54,785 nucleotides of DNA from JAYZQT01 sp036136335. Lineage in GTDB: Bacteria > Pseudomonadota > Alphaproteobacteria > MPNO01 > UBA830. Shown here piece after piece: positions 16,773 to 25,625 of this stretch. The translations under genes and the position numbers were made by a program. The notes beneath the pieces are model-generated. The model was given only the letters and a program-made list of their open reading frames with translations. It was not told the DNA's origin and searched no databases. The stretch lies in NCBI GenBank assembly GCA_036136335.1, contig JAYZQT010000040.1:1-54785 (forward strand), given 5' to 3'. Every line of letters starts with the position of its first letter. The stretch's first letter is position 1.

Positions 16773-16907
16773 TCAGCAAATATAACCAATGTTCAGCAAG
16801 ACAATAACACAACAAAAGGTGCCAAATATCTTCACGAGCTTGCGTTCGCGCGGATAGAAATCACCGATAAAAATATCAAGGGTTTTAAACGTCACCAGAA
16901 ATGACAT
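16773..16907 (-). CDS. Possible 44-residue membrane microprotein
   Basis: A short frame from ATG 16907 encodes a basic, amphipathic first half (TLDIFIGDFYPRERKLVKIF) and a hydrophobic second half (TFCCVIVLLNIGYIC), a plausible single-span membrane protein. It ends 33 bases before the TVP38 start. The ribosome site is weak and I recognise no family, so it may be fortuitous. The stretch from here to the rpmH promoter has no other gene. Confidence 0.25.
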   Translation of the reverse strand: MSFLVTFKTLDIFIGDFYPRERKLVKIFGTFCCVIVLLNIGYIC

Positions 16908-16957
16908 CAAAGCTGATATGCTCAACATACTGCATTTTGTCGCCAATCTCTGTTTCG

Positions 16958-16986
16958 TTGACTTACGCGGGTCAAGACACTATACA
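16958..16986 (+). promoter_or_regulatory. Sigma70-type promoter of the rpmH-rnpA-yidD-yidC operon
   Basis: TTGACT (16958-16963) and TATACA (16981-16986) are separated by exactly 17 bases, five of six matches to consensus in each box. It points towards rpmH, whose start lies 41 bases downstream of the -10 box, leaving a short leader. This is the strongest promoter-like sequence upstream of the housekeeping run. Confidence 0.75.
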
Positions 16987-17026
16987 CCGGCCCATCTTTC
17001 CGACCAGATAGTAGCCGGGGTCCGCC

Positions 17027-17161
17027 TTGAAACGCACATTTCAGCCAAGCGTACTAGTACGCAAACGTCGGCACGGCTTTCGCGCGCGCAAGCAAACCGT
17101 TGGTGGTCGTCGGGTCCTGGCCCGGCGCCGCGCCAAGGGGCGCAAGCGTCTGTCTGCCTGA
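17027..17161 (+). CDS. rpmH: 50S ribosomal protein L34
   Basis: The 44-residue L34 of the large ribosomal subunit: KRTFQPS at the N-terminus, RKRRHGFRARK in the middle and ARRRAKGRKRLSA at the C-terminus, the expected complete length. The start codon is TTG at 17027, with GGGG six bases upstream; no ATG or GTG is available in frame at the right place. It is the first gene after the promoter at 16958 and is followed after 13 bases by rnpA, the near-universal bacterial order. Its shortness and TTG start make it easy to miss. Confidence 0.97.
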   Translation: MKRTFQPSVLVRKRRHGFRARKQTVGGRRVLARRRAKGRKRLSA

Positions 17162-17174
17162 AAGCGCCGGCGCA

Positions 17175-17534
17175 ATGTTGGAGCGCCTCAAAAAGCGGCG
17201 ACAATTTTTAAGAGTGGCGGCGGAAAATCGCAAATGTGTTACACGGGGAATTCTACTACAAGCGGCGCCTCGACCAGCTGACGAACAGCCGGTGTCGAGC
17301 GGCCCGCGATACGGTCTTACAGTGAGCAAACGCGTCGGGAACGCGGTTGTTCGAAACCGCGCTCGACGCCGCCTCCGCGCAGCGGCAGAAGAAATTCTGC
17401 CGCGTTGCGCTATAACATCATTTGATTATGTCCTGATAGGACGTAAAGAGACACCTGCTCGCGACTTCGCATCGCTCAAGCAAGACTTGGAAACCGGACT
17501 GCAAAACCTTGATGCATTTAGGGCGGAGTTTTAA
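17175..17534 (+). CDS. rnpA: Ribonuclease P protein component
   Basis: A 119-residue basic protein that binds the RNase P RNA and helps mature tRNA 5' ends. The N-terminus MLERLKKRRQFLRVA and the core motif RYGLTVSKRVGNAVVRNRARRRLR are diagnostic; DYVLIGRKETPARDF closes the fold. Start ATG 17175, directly after rpmH. A frame continues upstream to 17100 but would overlap rpmH. An alphaproteobacterial feature is the short insertion between the N-terminal helix and the RYGL strand. Confidence 0.95.
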   Translation: MLERLKKRRQFLRVAAENRKCVTRGILLQAAPRPADEQPVSSGPRYGLTVSKRVGNAVVRNRARRRLRAAAEEILPRCAITSFDYVLIGRKETPARDFASLKQDLETGLQNLDAFRAEF

Positions 17535-17575
17535 AACGTGGGTCTGCGCCAGCCTCACTGAAACGATTGGATTTC

Positions 17576-17821
17576 ATGAACATTTTTGCGAGAATTGCAA
17601 GCCTTCTGATAATTGGCCTGGCACGGGGATACCAGCTGTTCCTGTCGCCGGTGTTGCCGCGTACGTGCCGTTATCAGCCAACTTGTTCGGCATACGCAAT
17701 CGACGCAGTCAGCCAATACGGCGCCGCACGAGGAAGCTTGCTTTTGGTGCGCCGTATCCTGCGATGCCACCCGTGGGGTGGAAACGGGTATGATCCCGTG
17801 CCGGAGAAGGATCGGCTTTAG
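17576..17821 (+). CDS. yidD: Membrane protein insertion efficiency factor YidD
   Basis: An 81-residue YidD protein, which assists YidC-dependent insertion of inner-membrane proteins. The family signature is complete: YQLFLSPVLPRTCRYQPTCSAYA, then HPWGGNGYDPVP near the C-terminus, with the conserved cysteines and an amphipathic N-terminal helix. I choose ATG 17576; an in-frame TTG at 17567 is possible. Two bases separate its stop from the yidC ATG, so the two are probably translationally coupled. Confidence 0.93.
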   Translation: MNIFARIASLLIIGLARGYQLFLSPVLPRTCRYQPTCSAYAIDAVSQYGAARGSLLLVRRILRCHPWGGNGYDPVPEKDRL

Positions 17822-17823
17822 TC

Positions 17824-19788
17824 ATGGACCAACGCAACCTGATTCTCGCCATAGTTTGCTCAGTATCCATCCTGCTCGGCTGGCAGATTTTTATCGAGGC
17901 GCCGCGAATCGAGCAGGAACAGGCAACGATTGAAGCCGAAAATTCCCGCAAGATGAATGAAAATCAAGGAACCGCACAACCCGGGATTCCTTCGTCCGGC
18001 TCTATACACGCACCCGCCGCCCCGGGAGGTACAAAAAGCGTTAACGCACCAGTCGCGGGACAGCCGAACCAACCAACGGCAAAAACCCGCGACTTCATCA
18101 TCAACACAAGCCCCCGAATCAAAATCGTTACTGACAGGATCGTTGGATCAATCCGTCTAAAAGGCGCCCTAATCGACGACTTAACTCTTCTGGATTACAG
18201 ACAAACGCTGGACAAGGACAGTGACAATATCGTCATGCTTTCCCCACAGGATACCAGCAATCCTTACTACGCCTGGTTCGGATGGATTGCTAAAACCCCG
18301 GGCATCGTTGTGCCCGGACCAAATACAGTCTGGCAGGCAGACCAGCCATCGTTGTCAGTAGCAAAACCCGTAACTCTGCGCTGGACAAGTCCCGACGGCA
18401 TTGAATTTCGCCAAAGCATCTCCATCGATAAAAATTATATGTTCACAGTGCTACAAGGGATTTCAAACGGTAGTAAAAACACGGTAGAAATTCACCCTTT
18501 CGGCCTAGTCTCGATGACTGGTACGCCAGAAACATCCGGTTTCTGGATACTTCATGAAGGTCTTCTTGGGGCGTTTGACGACACACTCACTGAAGTGGAC
18601 TACGATGATATTCAAGATGAGGCCGGAGGGGTAAAGTCACAGTCAGCCACAGGCGGCTGGATTGGAATTACCGCCAAATATTTTGCGACGGCTCTTGTTC
18701 CGGACCAGAAAGCCAGAAACAAAAGCCGTTTCGTGTACACTGCGCCGAATGGAAAAGATAAGTACCAAGTTGATTATCTGGCTCCAGCGCAAACAGTTGG
18801 CCCAGCAGGGGCCTCAGACTTTGAAACGCGCCTTTTTGCAGGAGCAAAGGAAGTAAGGCTTCTGGACGCCTATCGCGATAGTCTTGGCCTGCCGGTCTTC
18901 GACAAAATGGTCGATTTTGGCTGGTTTTATTATCTTACAAAACCGATTTTCTATGCGATCGAGTATTTCAATCGTATTCTGGGCAACTTCGGACTGGCCA
19001 TATTGTTGCTAACGGTATTAATCAAGATTGCGTTTTTTCCCTTGGCCAACAAATCCTACCGCTCAATGAGCCGGCTTAAAAAATTACAGCCGCAGATGAC
19101 AGAAATCCGGGAGCGCCATAAGGATGATCGGCAGCGGCAAAACCAGGCCATGATGGAACTCTACAAAAAGCAGGGCGCAAACCCAATGTCGGGATGTCTG
19201 CCCATACTAATTCAAATTCCGGTATTTTTTGCGCTCTACAAGGTTCTTTATGTCACCATCGAAATGCGACACGCACCATTCTTTGGCTGGATTCACGACC
19301 TTTCTGCACCCGACCCGCTGGGGATCCTGTTTGGCTTTGGATTATTTGATTGGAACGTACCAGCGTCGCTTGCCATTATAAATATTGGTATCTGGCCAAT
19401 AATCATGGGTATTACCATGTATTTGCAGCAAAAGCTGAACCCTCAGCCCGCAGATCCCATGCAGCAGAAAATATTCATGGTCCTGCCAATTGTATTTACA
19501 TTCATGCTGGGTCGTTTTCCTGCAGGTCTTGTGATTTATTGGGCTTGGAACAACCTTCTTTCAATCACGCAACAATGGATCATAATGCGCAAAATGGGTG
19601 TGTCGGCGTCCGGCCAAACAATCAAGACTGAACCACCCAAAGGCCCACCACGAGGAAATCGCAAAAAACCAACACAATCCGGACCGTCGGGAGCATCTAA
19701 AAACTCTACGAAACCTAACATCACCGCAACAAACAAAAGCCAAAGTAAAAATAAAGGCAAAACACGGCGTCAACGCAAACGGCGCTGA
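17824..19788 (+). CDS. yidC: Membrane protein insertase YidC
   Basis: A 654-residue inner-membrane insertase working with or beside SecYEG. The N-terminal helix (LILAIVCSVSILLGWQIFI) is followed by a low-complexity Pro/Ala linker, a periplasmic beta domain (residues ~90-360) and the five-helix insertase core, which begins around FGWFYYLTKPIFYAIEYF and carries PMSGCLPILIQIPVFFALYKVL. The C-terminal tail is very long and basic (KTRRQRKRR at the end), as in other alphaproteobacterial YidC, and probably contacts the ribosome. ATG 17824 lies two bases after yidD. Confidence 0.97.
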   Translation: MDQRNLILAIVCSVSILLGWQIFIEAPRIEQEQATIEAENSRKMNENQGTAQPGIPSSGSIHAPAAPGGTKSVNAPVAGQPNQPTAKTRDFIINTSPRIKIVTDRIVGSIRLKGALIDDLTLLDYRQTLDKDSDNIVMLSPQDTSNPYYAWFGWIAKTPGIVVPGPNTVWQADQPSLSVAKPVTLRWTSPDGIEFRQSISIDKNYMFTVLQGISNGSKNTVEIHPFGLVSMTGTPETSGFWILHEGLLGAFDDTLTEVDYDDIQDEAGGVKSQSATGGWIGITAKYFATALVPDQKARNKSRFVYTAPNGKDKYQVDYLAPAQTVGPAGASDFETRLFAGAKEVRLLDAYRDSLGLPVFDKMVDFGWFYYLTKPIFYAIEYFNRILGNFGLAILLLTVLIKIAFFPLANKSYRSMSRLKKLQPQMTEIRERHKDDRQRQNQAMMELYKKQGANPMSGCLPILIQIPVFFALYKVLYVTIEMRHAPFFGWIHDLSAPDPLGILFGFGLFDWNVPASLAIINIGIWPIIMGITMYLQQKLNPQPADPMQQKIFMVLPIVFTFMLGRFPAGLVIYWAWNNLLSITQQWIIMRKMGVSASGQTIKTEPPKGPPRGNRKKPTQSGPSGASKNSTKPNITATNKSQSKNKGKTRRQRKRR

Positions 19789-19808
19789 ACTATACCGAAG
19801 GACCGGTC

Positions 19809-20459
19809 ATGCCGGACGCATATGATAATCTGGACTGTGAATCGCTGGAACGCGGGCGCTGGCTTTTTGCGCAGGAATCCACCTTCATATCCGGTGCACC
19901 CAGATATGATAGTTTGCCAGAAGCTGTTCTGCCTGAAATAGCTTTCGCGGGCAGGTCAAATGTCGGCAAATCCACTTTGATTAACGCACTGACGGGTCGG
20001 AAAGCGCTGGCCCGCACCTCAAACACTCCCGGACGCACCCAGCAGATCAATTTCTTTCAGCTGCAGGAGGCATTAATGCTAGCCGACCTTCCGGGCTATG
20101 GTTACGCCAGAGCCTCCAAGACGGATATCAGGCGCTGGACAGGTTTAATTTTCGATTATCTTCGCGGACGCCCATCGCTTCGCCGCGTCTGCCTTCTCAT
20201 CGATGTACGTCACGGACTAAAGATTAGAGATAAAGAGATTATGAAAGACTTGGACGGCGCGGCGGTGTCATACCAGATAGTTTTAACAAAATGCGACAAG
20301 GTGCGAACCGACCATCTTGACCGTATCATGGCTGACACTCAGGATTGGCTCCCCCAACACGTCGCCGCCCACCCCATTGTCGCACAGACAAGTGCGATCA
20401 AGGGTACGGGGATCGAGCAGTTGCGCGCAGAACTAGCAATGATAGCCGATATCCGCTAA
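19809..20459 (+). CDS. engB: Ribosome biogenesis GTP-binding protein EngB (YihA/YsxC)
   Basis: A 216-residue GTPase needed for large-subunit assembly. The G motifs are in order: GRSNVGKST (P-loop), DLPGYGYA (switch II), LTKCDK (base recognition) and QTSAIKG. TPGRTQQINFF between the first two is characteristic of EngB. It begins 20 bases after yidC and continues the same operon; argB follows after 48 bases with its own GGAGGG ribosome site. Confidence 0.96.
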   Translation: MPDAYDNLDCESLERGRWLFAQESTFISGAPRYDSLPEAVLPEIAFAGRSNVGKSTLINALTGRKALARTSNTPGRTQQINFFQLQEALMLADLPGYGYARASKTDIRRWTGLIFDYLRGRPSLRRVCLLIDVRHGLKIRDKEIMKDLDGAAVSYQIVLTKCDKVRTDHLDRIMADTQDWLPQHVAAHPIVAQTSAIKGTGIEQLRAELAMIADIR

Positions 20460-20507
20460 ATGCGGACCCAATTAACCGATCCTCTTTCCTTTCCTGGAGG
20501 GTGAAAA

Positions 20508-21437
20508 ATGTCAAAAAGCAATCAAACCGAAGCCAAAAACATCTTTGAGATCAAATCTCTGCTTCGCACTGCGGAAACGCTTATTGAGGCCTTACCATAT
20601 TTACAGGAGTTTACTGGCGAAACGTTCGTCATCAAATACGGCGGCCATGCTATGGGCGACGACAAACTGGCGAAGCAGTTTGCCCAAGACATTGTTCTGC
20701 TCAAACAGGTAGGGATCAACCCCGTGGTCGTTCACGGCGGCGGGCCACAAATCGGTAAAATGCTGGAACAAATGAAGATCGAAAGTGAGTTCATCGATGG
20801 GCTGAGGGTAACAGACAAGCGAACGGTTGAAATTGTCGAAATGGTTCTGGCAGGGTCTATAAACAAACAGGTTGTTACTGCTATTAACGACGCAGGGGGG
20901 ACAGCGGTCGGAATATCGGGCAAGGATGGAAACCTAATACAGGCGCGGAAACTGAAACACAAAAGAACCACAGATTCGAATATCGAAAAGGTGGTGGACC
21001 TCGGATTTGTCGGTGAGCCCTGCGCAATAAACACGAAGGTTCTGGATACCTTGGCCGGATCTCACATGATTCCAGTTATCGCGCCTCTAGGAATAGGCGC
21101 CAACGGCACAACATACAATATCAATGCCGATACGGCTGCCGGAGCAATTGCGGGAGCGATCGGAGCGATACGCCTTTTGATGCTCACAGACGTGGTAGGC
21201 GTTCTCGACAACAAAACCGAGCTAATTACTGAAGTCAGTGCTCGCCAAGCGCAAGCGTTGATCAAAAATGGAACGATCACGGGTGGCATGATTCCGAAGA
21301 TCGAGACCTGTTTGGAAGCGGTTAAACATGGCGTCGAAGCATCCGTTATTATGGATGGGAGGGTGCCCCACGCATTACTCTTGGAGATATTCACGGAACA
21401 CGGTGCTGGCACGATGATCCGTAATTTGAAACCTTGA
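20508..21437 (+). CDS. argB: Acetylglutamate kinase
   Basis: Phosphorylates N-acetylglutamate, the second step of arginine synthesis. The 309-residue protein has the amino-acid kinase motifs KYGGHAMG, VVHGGGPQIG and the ATP-site region LMLTDVVGVLDNK followed by GTITGGMIPKIETC. The N-terminal extension (ETLIEALPYLQEF) is typical of arginine-feedback-inhibited forms. ATG 20508 has a strong CTGGAGGG upstream. Its place between engB and the HAD gene matches alphaproteobacterial order; argG lies in the same window at 43651. Confidence 0.97.
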   Translation: MSKSNQTEAKNIFEIKSLLRTAETLIEALPYLQEFTGETFVIKYGGHAMGDDKLAKQFAQDIVLLKQVGINPVVVHGGGPQIGKMLEQMKIESEFIDGLRVTDKRTVEIVEMVLAGSINKQVVTAINDAGGTAVGISGKDGNLIQARKLKHKRTTDSNIEKVVDLGFVGEPCAINTKVLDTLAGSHMIPVIAPLGIGANGTTYNINADTAAGAIAGAIGAIRLLMLTDVVGVLDNKTELITEVSARQAQALIKNGTITGGMIPKIETCLEAVKHGVEASVIMDGRVPHALLLEIFTEHGAGTMIRNLKP

Positions 21438-21503
21438 AATGCCTGGCAACCTGAAGAATTACACACGACTGATTTCTGTGCGCAGGTTTTGAATATTTTC
21501 TCA

Positions 21504-22199
21504 ATGACCAAACAATATCCCCCTAACGTCCAAGCACTGCAGCCTGAAAATATAGATACGTGGATTTTTGATCTCGACAATACGCTTTATCAAACCACAC
21601 CAGCCATGCTGACACAGATAGACGATCTGATGGGATCGTTTATAAGTAATTTTTTGAATGTGAACCTAAAAGAAGCCCGGCAAATCCAGAAAACCTATTT
21701 CAGGATCCACGGCCTCACCCTTCGGGGCCTAATGGTAGAACATGGGCTTGACCCACAAGCCTACATAGATCATTTATCGCAGCTCGACTTGTCCGACATC
21801 GTAGAAAATCCAGAACTCTGCAATTGTCTCGCTGGCCTTCCAGGTCGGAAGATTATCTATACGAACGCCTTTACCGATCATGCCCATGACGTGATGGCAC
21901 GTATCGGACTTACCCCTTATGTCGATGCTGTTTTTGACATCAGCGATGCCGAGTTTGTCCCCAAACCGGCGATAGCACCTTATCGGTTGCTGTGTGAACG
22001 GCATGTTATTGATCCTTCACGTGCAGCCATGGTTGAGGACATTGCTCGTAACCTCAAGCCGGCCGCTGAGCTGGGTATGACCACTATCTGGGTGCGAACG
22101 GACATGAGTTGGGCAAAGGACATTACGTCGGCAGAATACATCGATTACACAACAGATAATTTGACTTTTTGGCTAACCAATTTGGCAAAATGTAGCTGA
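21504..22199 (+). CDS. HAD-family hydrolase, pyrimidine 5'-nucleotidase type
   Basis: A 231-residue haloacid dehalogenase-superfamily phosphatase. DLDNTLY near the N-terminus holds the nucleophile Asp and acid Asp, YTNAFTDHA is motif II, PKPAIAPYRLL supplies the motif III lysine and MVEDIARNLKPA motif IV. Overall sequence resembles the SDT1/YjjG pyrimidine 5'-nucleotidase group, which dephosphorylates nucleoside monophosphates. Start at ATG 21504; a TTG at 21489 is in frame. It sits between argB and dapD, as in many Rhodospirillales. Confidence 0.88.
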   Translation: MTKQYPPNVQALQPENIDTWIFDLDNTLYQTTPAMLTQIDDLMGSFISNFLNVNLKEARQIQKTYFRIHGLTLRGLMVEHGLDPQAYIDHLSQLDLSDIVENPELCNCLAGLPGRKIIYTNAFTDHAHDVMARIGLTPYVDAVFDISDAEFVPKPAIAPYRLLCERHVIDPSRAAMVEDIARNLKPAAELGMTTIWVRTDMSWAKDITSAEYIDYTTDNLTFWLTNLAKCS

Positions 22200-22264
22200 G
22201 GCGTTTCCACCAGAGCCAAAAATGATCTATATTCGGGGCCGCTTTATGGAACTGACTGCGGGAC

Positions 22265-23122
22265 ATGAGAAACAAAAATCTCGAACAACTAATCAATTTG
22301 GCGTGGGACGAGCGCGAGGGCATCACACCGGACACAACGGGTGAGTTGCGTGAGGCAATCGAAGCGACCCTCGCAGAACTCGATTCTGGCAAATTGCGCG
22401 TTGCCGAGAAAGGTGAAAACGGCTGGACGGTCAATCAATGGCTGAAAAAGGCGGTACTGCTTTCCTTCAGAATTTTCGACATGGTGCCCTTGCCTGGTGG
22501 CCCTGGTTTTCCGGGGGTCGGTGACAGTCCATGGTTTGACAAAGTACCTTCCAAATTTGCTGGCTGGGACGAGGCTGAATTCCGTGCAGCCGGCTTTCGC
22601 GCCGTTCCAAATTGTACCGTTAGACGGTCCGCCTATCTAGCACCAGGCGTGGTGCTTATGCCGAGTTTCGTCAACCTTGGTGCTTATGTGGGTTCCGGTA
22701 CTATGGTTGACACATGGGCTACTGTAGGTTCCTGTGCGCAGATTGGTAAGGACTGCCATATCTCAGGCGGCGTCGGTATTGGTGGCGTGCTAGAACCACT
22801 TCAGGCCGATCCTGTTATTATTGAGGACAACTGCTTTATTGGTGCGCGTTCCGAAGTGGCGGAAGGTGTAATTGTCGAGGAGGGCGCGGTTTTATCGATG
22901 GGGGTTTTTCTGGGCCAATCGACCAAAATCGTGGACCGCGAAACCGGTCAAATTTACCACGGCCGTGTACCAGCATATTCGGTCGTTGTACCCGGTACTA
23001 TGTCAGGCAAACCGCTTCCCGATGGGAACGATGGACCAAATCTTTACTGCGCTGTAATAGTGAAACGGGTCGATGAACAAACCCGCTCAAAAACCTCGAT
23101 TAACGACTTGCTGCGAGACTGA
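22265..23122 (+). CDS. dapD: 2,3,4,5-tetrahydropyridine-2,6-dicarboxylate N-succinyltransferase
   Basis: Succinyl-CoA-dependent step of the lysine/diaminopimelate pathway, feeding peptidoglycan. The 285-residue protein has an N-terminal helical domain and then left-handed beta-helix hexapeptide repeats, including MPSFVNLGAYVGSGTMVDTW, HISGGVGIGGVLEPLQA and IVEEGAVLSMGVFLGQSTK. ATG 22265. The 3' end overlaps dapE by 50 bases in another frame, so expression of the two is tied. TCTATATTC about 30 bases upstream may be part of a promoter, uncertain. Confidence 0.97.
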   Translation: MRNKNLEQLINLAWDEREGITPDTTGELREAIEATLAELDSGKLRVAEKGENGWTVNQWLKKAVLLSFRIFDMVPLPGGPGFPGVGDSPWFDKVPSKFAGWDEAEFRAAGFRAVPNCTVRRSAYLAPGVVLMPSFVNLGAYVGSGTMVDTWATVGSCAQIGKDCHISGGVGIGGVLEPLQADPVIIEDNCFIGARSEVAEGVIVEEGAVLSMGVFLGQSTKIVDRETGQIYHGRVPAYSVVVPGTMSGKPLPDGNDGPNLYCAVIVKRVDEQTRSKTSINDLLRD

Positions 23123-24272
23123 CACCATCGTTGACGCCGTCGAGCTTGCCCGCGATTTGATCCGCTGCCCCAGCGTGACGCCGGAAGACGCTGGAGCGCT
23201 TGACGTTCTTCAGGGCACGTTGGAATCATTGGGATTTATTTGCCATCGGCTATCATTTTCAGATGTTGATACCCCAGAGGTGGACAATCTATACGCGCGA
23301 CTAGGTGTAAATGCACCAAACTTCTGTTTTGCTGGGCATACAGACGTTGTACCGCTGGGAAACCCTGGTTCATGGTCGGTAGATCCGTTCGGTGGCGAAA
23401 TCATTGACGAGGTTTTATATGGCCGTGGTGCGACAGATATGAAGAGCGCCATCGCAGCATTTGTCGAAGCAGTTTATCGGGTAAAAGAACGCCGCGCGAT
23501 CAGTGGTTCGGTCAGCCTGCTAATCACCGGAGACGAAGAGGGCCCTGCCATAAACGGCACTAAAAAAGTTCTGGAGTGGATGGCAAAGACGGGAGAAGAA
23601 ATAGCTGTCTGCTTGGTTGGAGAACCTACAAACCCCGAGAAACTTGGCGATATGATTAAAATTGGTCGCCGCGGGAGCCTTACGGGCCGACTAACCGTCA
23701 CAGGCATCCAGGGCCATACCGCCTACCCACACCTAGCCAGCAATCCACTACCTATTCTCATTCGCATGCTTGACGCAATAGTAACCCCCGAGCTTGATCT
23801 AGGAACCGAGCACTTTCAGCCCTCAAACCTACAACTCACAACAATCGATACAGACAATGCGGCAACGAATGTGATACCCGCACAGGCGACCGCGAGCTTT
23901 AACATCCGGTTTAATAATTTACATACCGGCGAGAGCCTGAGCAACTGGCTGCGCAGTCAAATCAATATAGTGAGCGAAGATTATGAACTGGACATCAGGA
24001 TATCAGGCGAGGCTTTTTTAACCCCACCCGATGATTTCAGTACCCTGATAGCACGATCGGTTGAACAACAAACCGGCACCATACCAGAATTCAGCACGTC
24101 AGGAGGTACATCCGATGCAAGGTTTATTAAGGATTACTGCCCAGTAGCGGAATTTGGCTTGGTCGGCCAGACAATGCACAAGGTAGACGAACGCATCCCA
24201 GTCTCCGACATTCGCTCACTGACAAATATTTATACCAATATCCTGACCGAATATTTTGCCGGCAACGTATAG
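23073..24272 (+). CDS. dapE: Succinyl-diaminopimelate desuccinylase
   Basis: Metallohydrolase that removes succinate from N-succinyl-diaminopimelate, right after DapD's pathway branch. At 399 residues it has the M20-peptidase motifs GHTDVVPLGN, GRGATDMKSAIAAFV, GDEEGPAINGT, EPTN, and near the C-terminus GGTSDARF and HKVDERI. The only start that keeps the conserved N-terminus (VDAVELARDLIRCPSVTPEDAG) is ATG 23073, 50 bases inside dapD, so the overlap is real unless a rarer start codon is used. The last base of its stop abuts the next gene's GTG. Confidence 0.96.
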   Translation: MNKPAQKPRLTTCCETDTIVDAVELARDLIRCPSVTPEDAGALDVLQGTLESLGFICHRLSFSDVDTPEVDNLYARLGVNAPNFCFAGHTDVVPLGNPGSWSVDPFGGEIIDEVLYGRGATDMKSAIAAFVEAVYRVKERRAISGSVSLLITGDEEGPAINGTKKVLEWMAKTGEEIAVCLVGEPTNPEKLGDMIKIGRRGSLTGRLTVTGIQGHTAYPHLASNPLPILIRMLDAIVTPELDLGTEHFQPSNLQLTTIDTDNAATNVIPAQATASFNIRFNNLHTGESLSNWLRSQINIVSEDYELDIRISGEAFLTPPDDFSTLIARSVEQQTGTIPEFSTSGGTSDARFIKDYCPVAEFGLVGQTMHKVDERIPVSDIRSLTNIYTNILTEYFAGNV

Positions 24273-24842
24273 GTGAGTTTTCGCGACATCTCGTTGGGTG
24301 TATACGGAGCCTGCAGAATGGCTCGACTTGACAAACGCGCCTCGCAGTATTTTGAAAATACGCCAGATGCGTTTTGGCGTTCATTTCAGGCCGCCTTGGT
24401 TGCCCTTCCGGCGTACGTGGCACTTCAACTTCTCAGTCCGGAAGAAAAACCGATGGGTACGGAAATAATGCGTATCCTACTTGTGGAAACCTCATCTTAC
24501 GTTATTGGCTGGTTTCTCTTTCCACTAATTATGATCGGCGTTATAGAGGCGATTGGCCGATCGGATCGATATTTTCGATTCATTGTTGCTTGGAATTGGG
24601 CAATTGTTGTCCAGGTATTTTGCTATCTCTTCGTGGTAATAGTTGCGGCAAGCGGAGTTTTGCCCGCCTCAATCTCGGCTTTTATAGGGTTTGGCATTAT
24701 CTTGGCATTTTTCTTTTACCAAGGGTTTATCGCATACTTAATACTTGAGTTGCGTGTGCCAACAGCCTGCATGATAGTTTTGATTGATTTCGTTTTCGCC
24801 ATAATTCTACACCAGATCTCCGTTTTGCTTTACGCAGGCTGA
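24273..24842 (+). CDS. Conserved membrane protein of the dapE-truA neighbourhood
   Basis: A 189-residue protein with four to five hydrophobic segments, after a soluble N-terminus with LARLD-like and FWRSFQAALVALPAYVAL stretches. Similar proteins occur at this position in related Alphaproteobacteria to my knowledge, but no function is assigned. The GTG start is immediately after the dapE stop; an ATG at 24318 with GGAG upstream is an alternative that would remove 15 residues. Gene end is convergent with truA. Confidence 0.7.
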   Translation: MSFRDISLGVYGACRMARLDKRASQYFENTPDAFWRSFQAALVALPAYVALQLLSPEEKPMGTEIMRILLVETSSYVIGWFLFPLIMIGVIEAIGRSDRYFRFIVAWNWAIVVQVFCYLFVVIVAASGVLPASISAFIGFGIILAFFFYQGFIAYLILELRVPTACMIVLIDFVFAIILHQISVLLYAG

Positions 24843-24878
24843 ACAAAATTCGCAGCCGTCCGTTTCATAAAAAGACGA

Positions 24879-25625
24879 CTAGTCATCCTTGTACCTGACT
24901 GAAACCAGAAAGAGCCCATCCGGTGGCGCGGTGGGGCCAGCGGCCCTGCGATCCTTTGCTGCCAGCGCATCATATACGTTCTCCGCTGACCATTTGCCCG
25001 CGCCCACTCTTTCAAGAGTACCCACAATGTTCCGCACCTGGTGGTGCAGAAATGAACGCGCTTGACCAGTAACGAGCACCTCTTCACCCTTCCGTCGCAC
25101 AGAGAGTAAATCCAGTGTTTTTATCGGTGACCTTGCTTGGCACTTGGTAGCACGAAAGCTGCTGAAATCGTGCCGCCCCACCAAAATTTGGGCAGCGCGG
25201 TGCATAGAATCGGCATCGAGGGGATTTCGGACGTGCCAGACCCGGCCGGCCTGCAGCACCGGCGGCGACCATCGGTTATTGATGCGATAATGATAAACCC
25301 GCTCTCGTGCCGAGGTTCGCGCGTTAAAGCTGTGATGTGCCTCGACAGCTTGAAGTATCACAATCGGCTGTTTACGGAGATACGCATTTAGCGCATCGCG
25401 GACTGTATCACCGCCTACGGATTTCTGAATATCAAAATGGGCAACCTGTCCGAGTGCATGAACGCCTGCGTCGGTGCGTCCCGCCCCGAAAACCCTGACG
25501 GTTTCGCCACAAAATTGCTGAATCGCCTCCTCTAATGCCTGTTGTATCGACGGGCCATTATCTTGGCGTTGCCAGCCTACGTAGCCAGCACCATCATATT
25601 CAATCGTTATCCGCCACCGCGTCAC
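24879..25625 (-). CDS. truA: tRNA pseudouridine synthase A
   Basis: Makes pseudouridine at positions 38-40 of tRNA anticodon arms. The 248-residue protein shows the catalytic aspartate in AGRTDAGVHALGQVAHFD, the start region YDGAGYVGWQRQ, SFNARTSARERVYHY and the C-terminal GQARSFLHHQVRNIVGTL. Its ATG overlaps the fmt stop by four bases (ATGA), so def-fmt-truA forms one operon. Confidence 0.96.
   Translation of the reverse strand: MTRWRITIEYDGAGYVGWQRQDNGPSIQQALEEAIQQFCGETVRVFGAGRTDAGVHALGQVAHFDIQKSVGGDTVRDALNAYLRKQPIVILQAVEAHHSFNARTSARERVYHYRINNRWSPPVLQAGRVWHVRNPLDADSMHRAAQILVGRHDFSSFRATKCQARSPIKTLDLLSVRRKGEEVLVTGQARSFLHHQVRNIVGTLERVGAGKWSAENVYDALAAKDRRAAGPTAPPDGLFLVSVRYKDD

Noticed and set aside
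16980..17329. Minus-strand frames antisense to rpmH and rnpA
   Set aside because: The plus-strand genes are diagnostic; these frames are shadows of arginine-rich coding.
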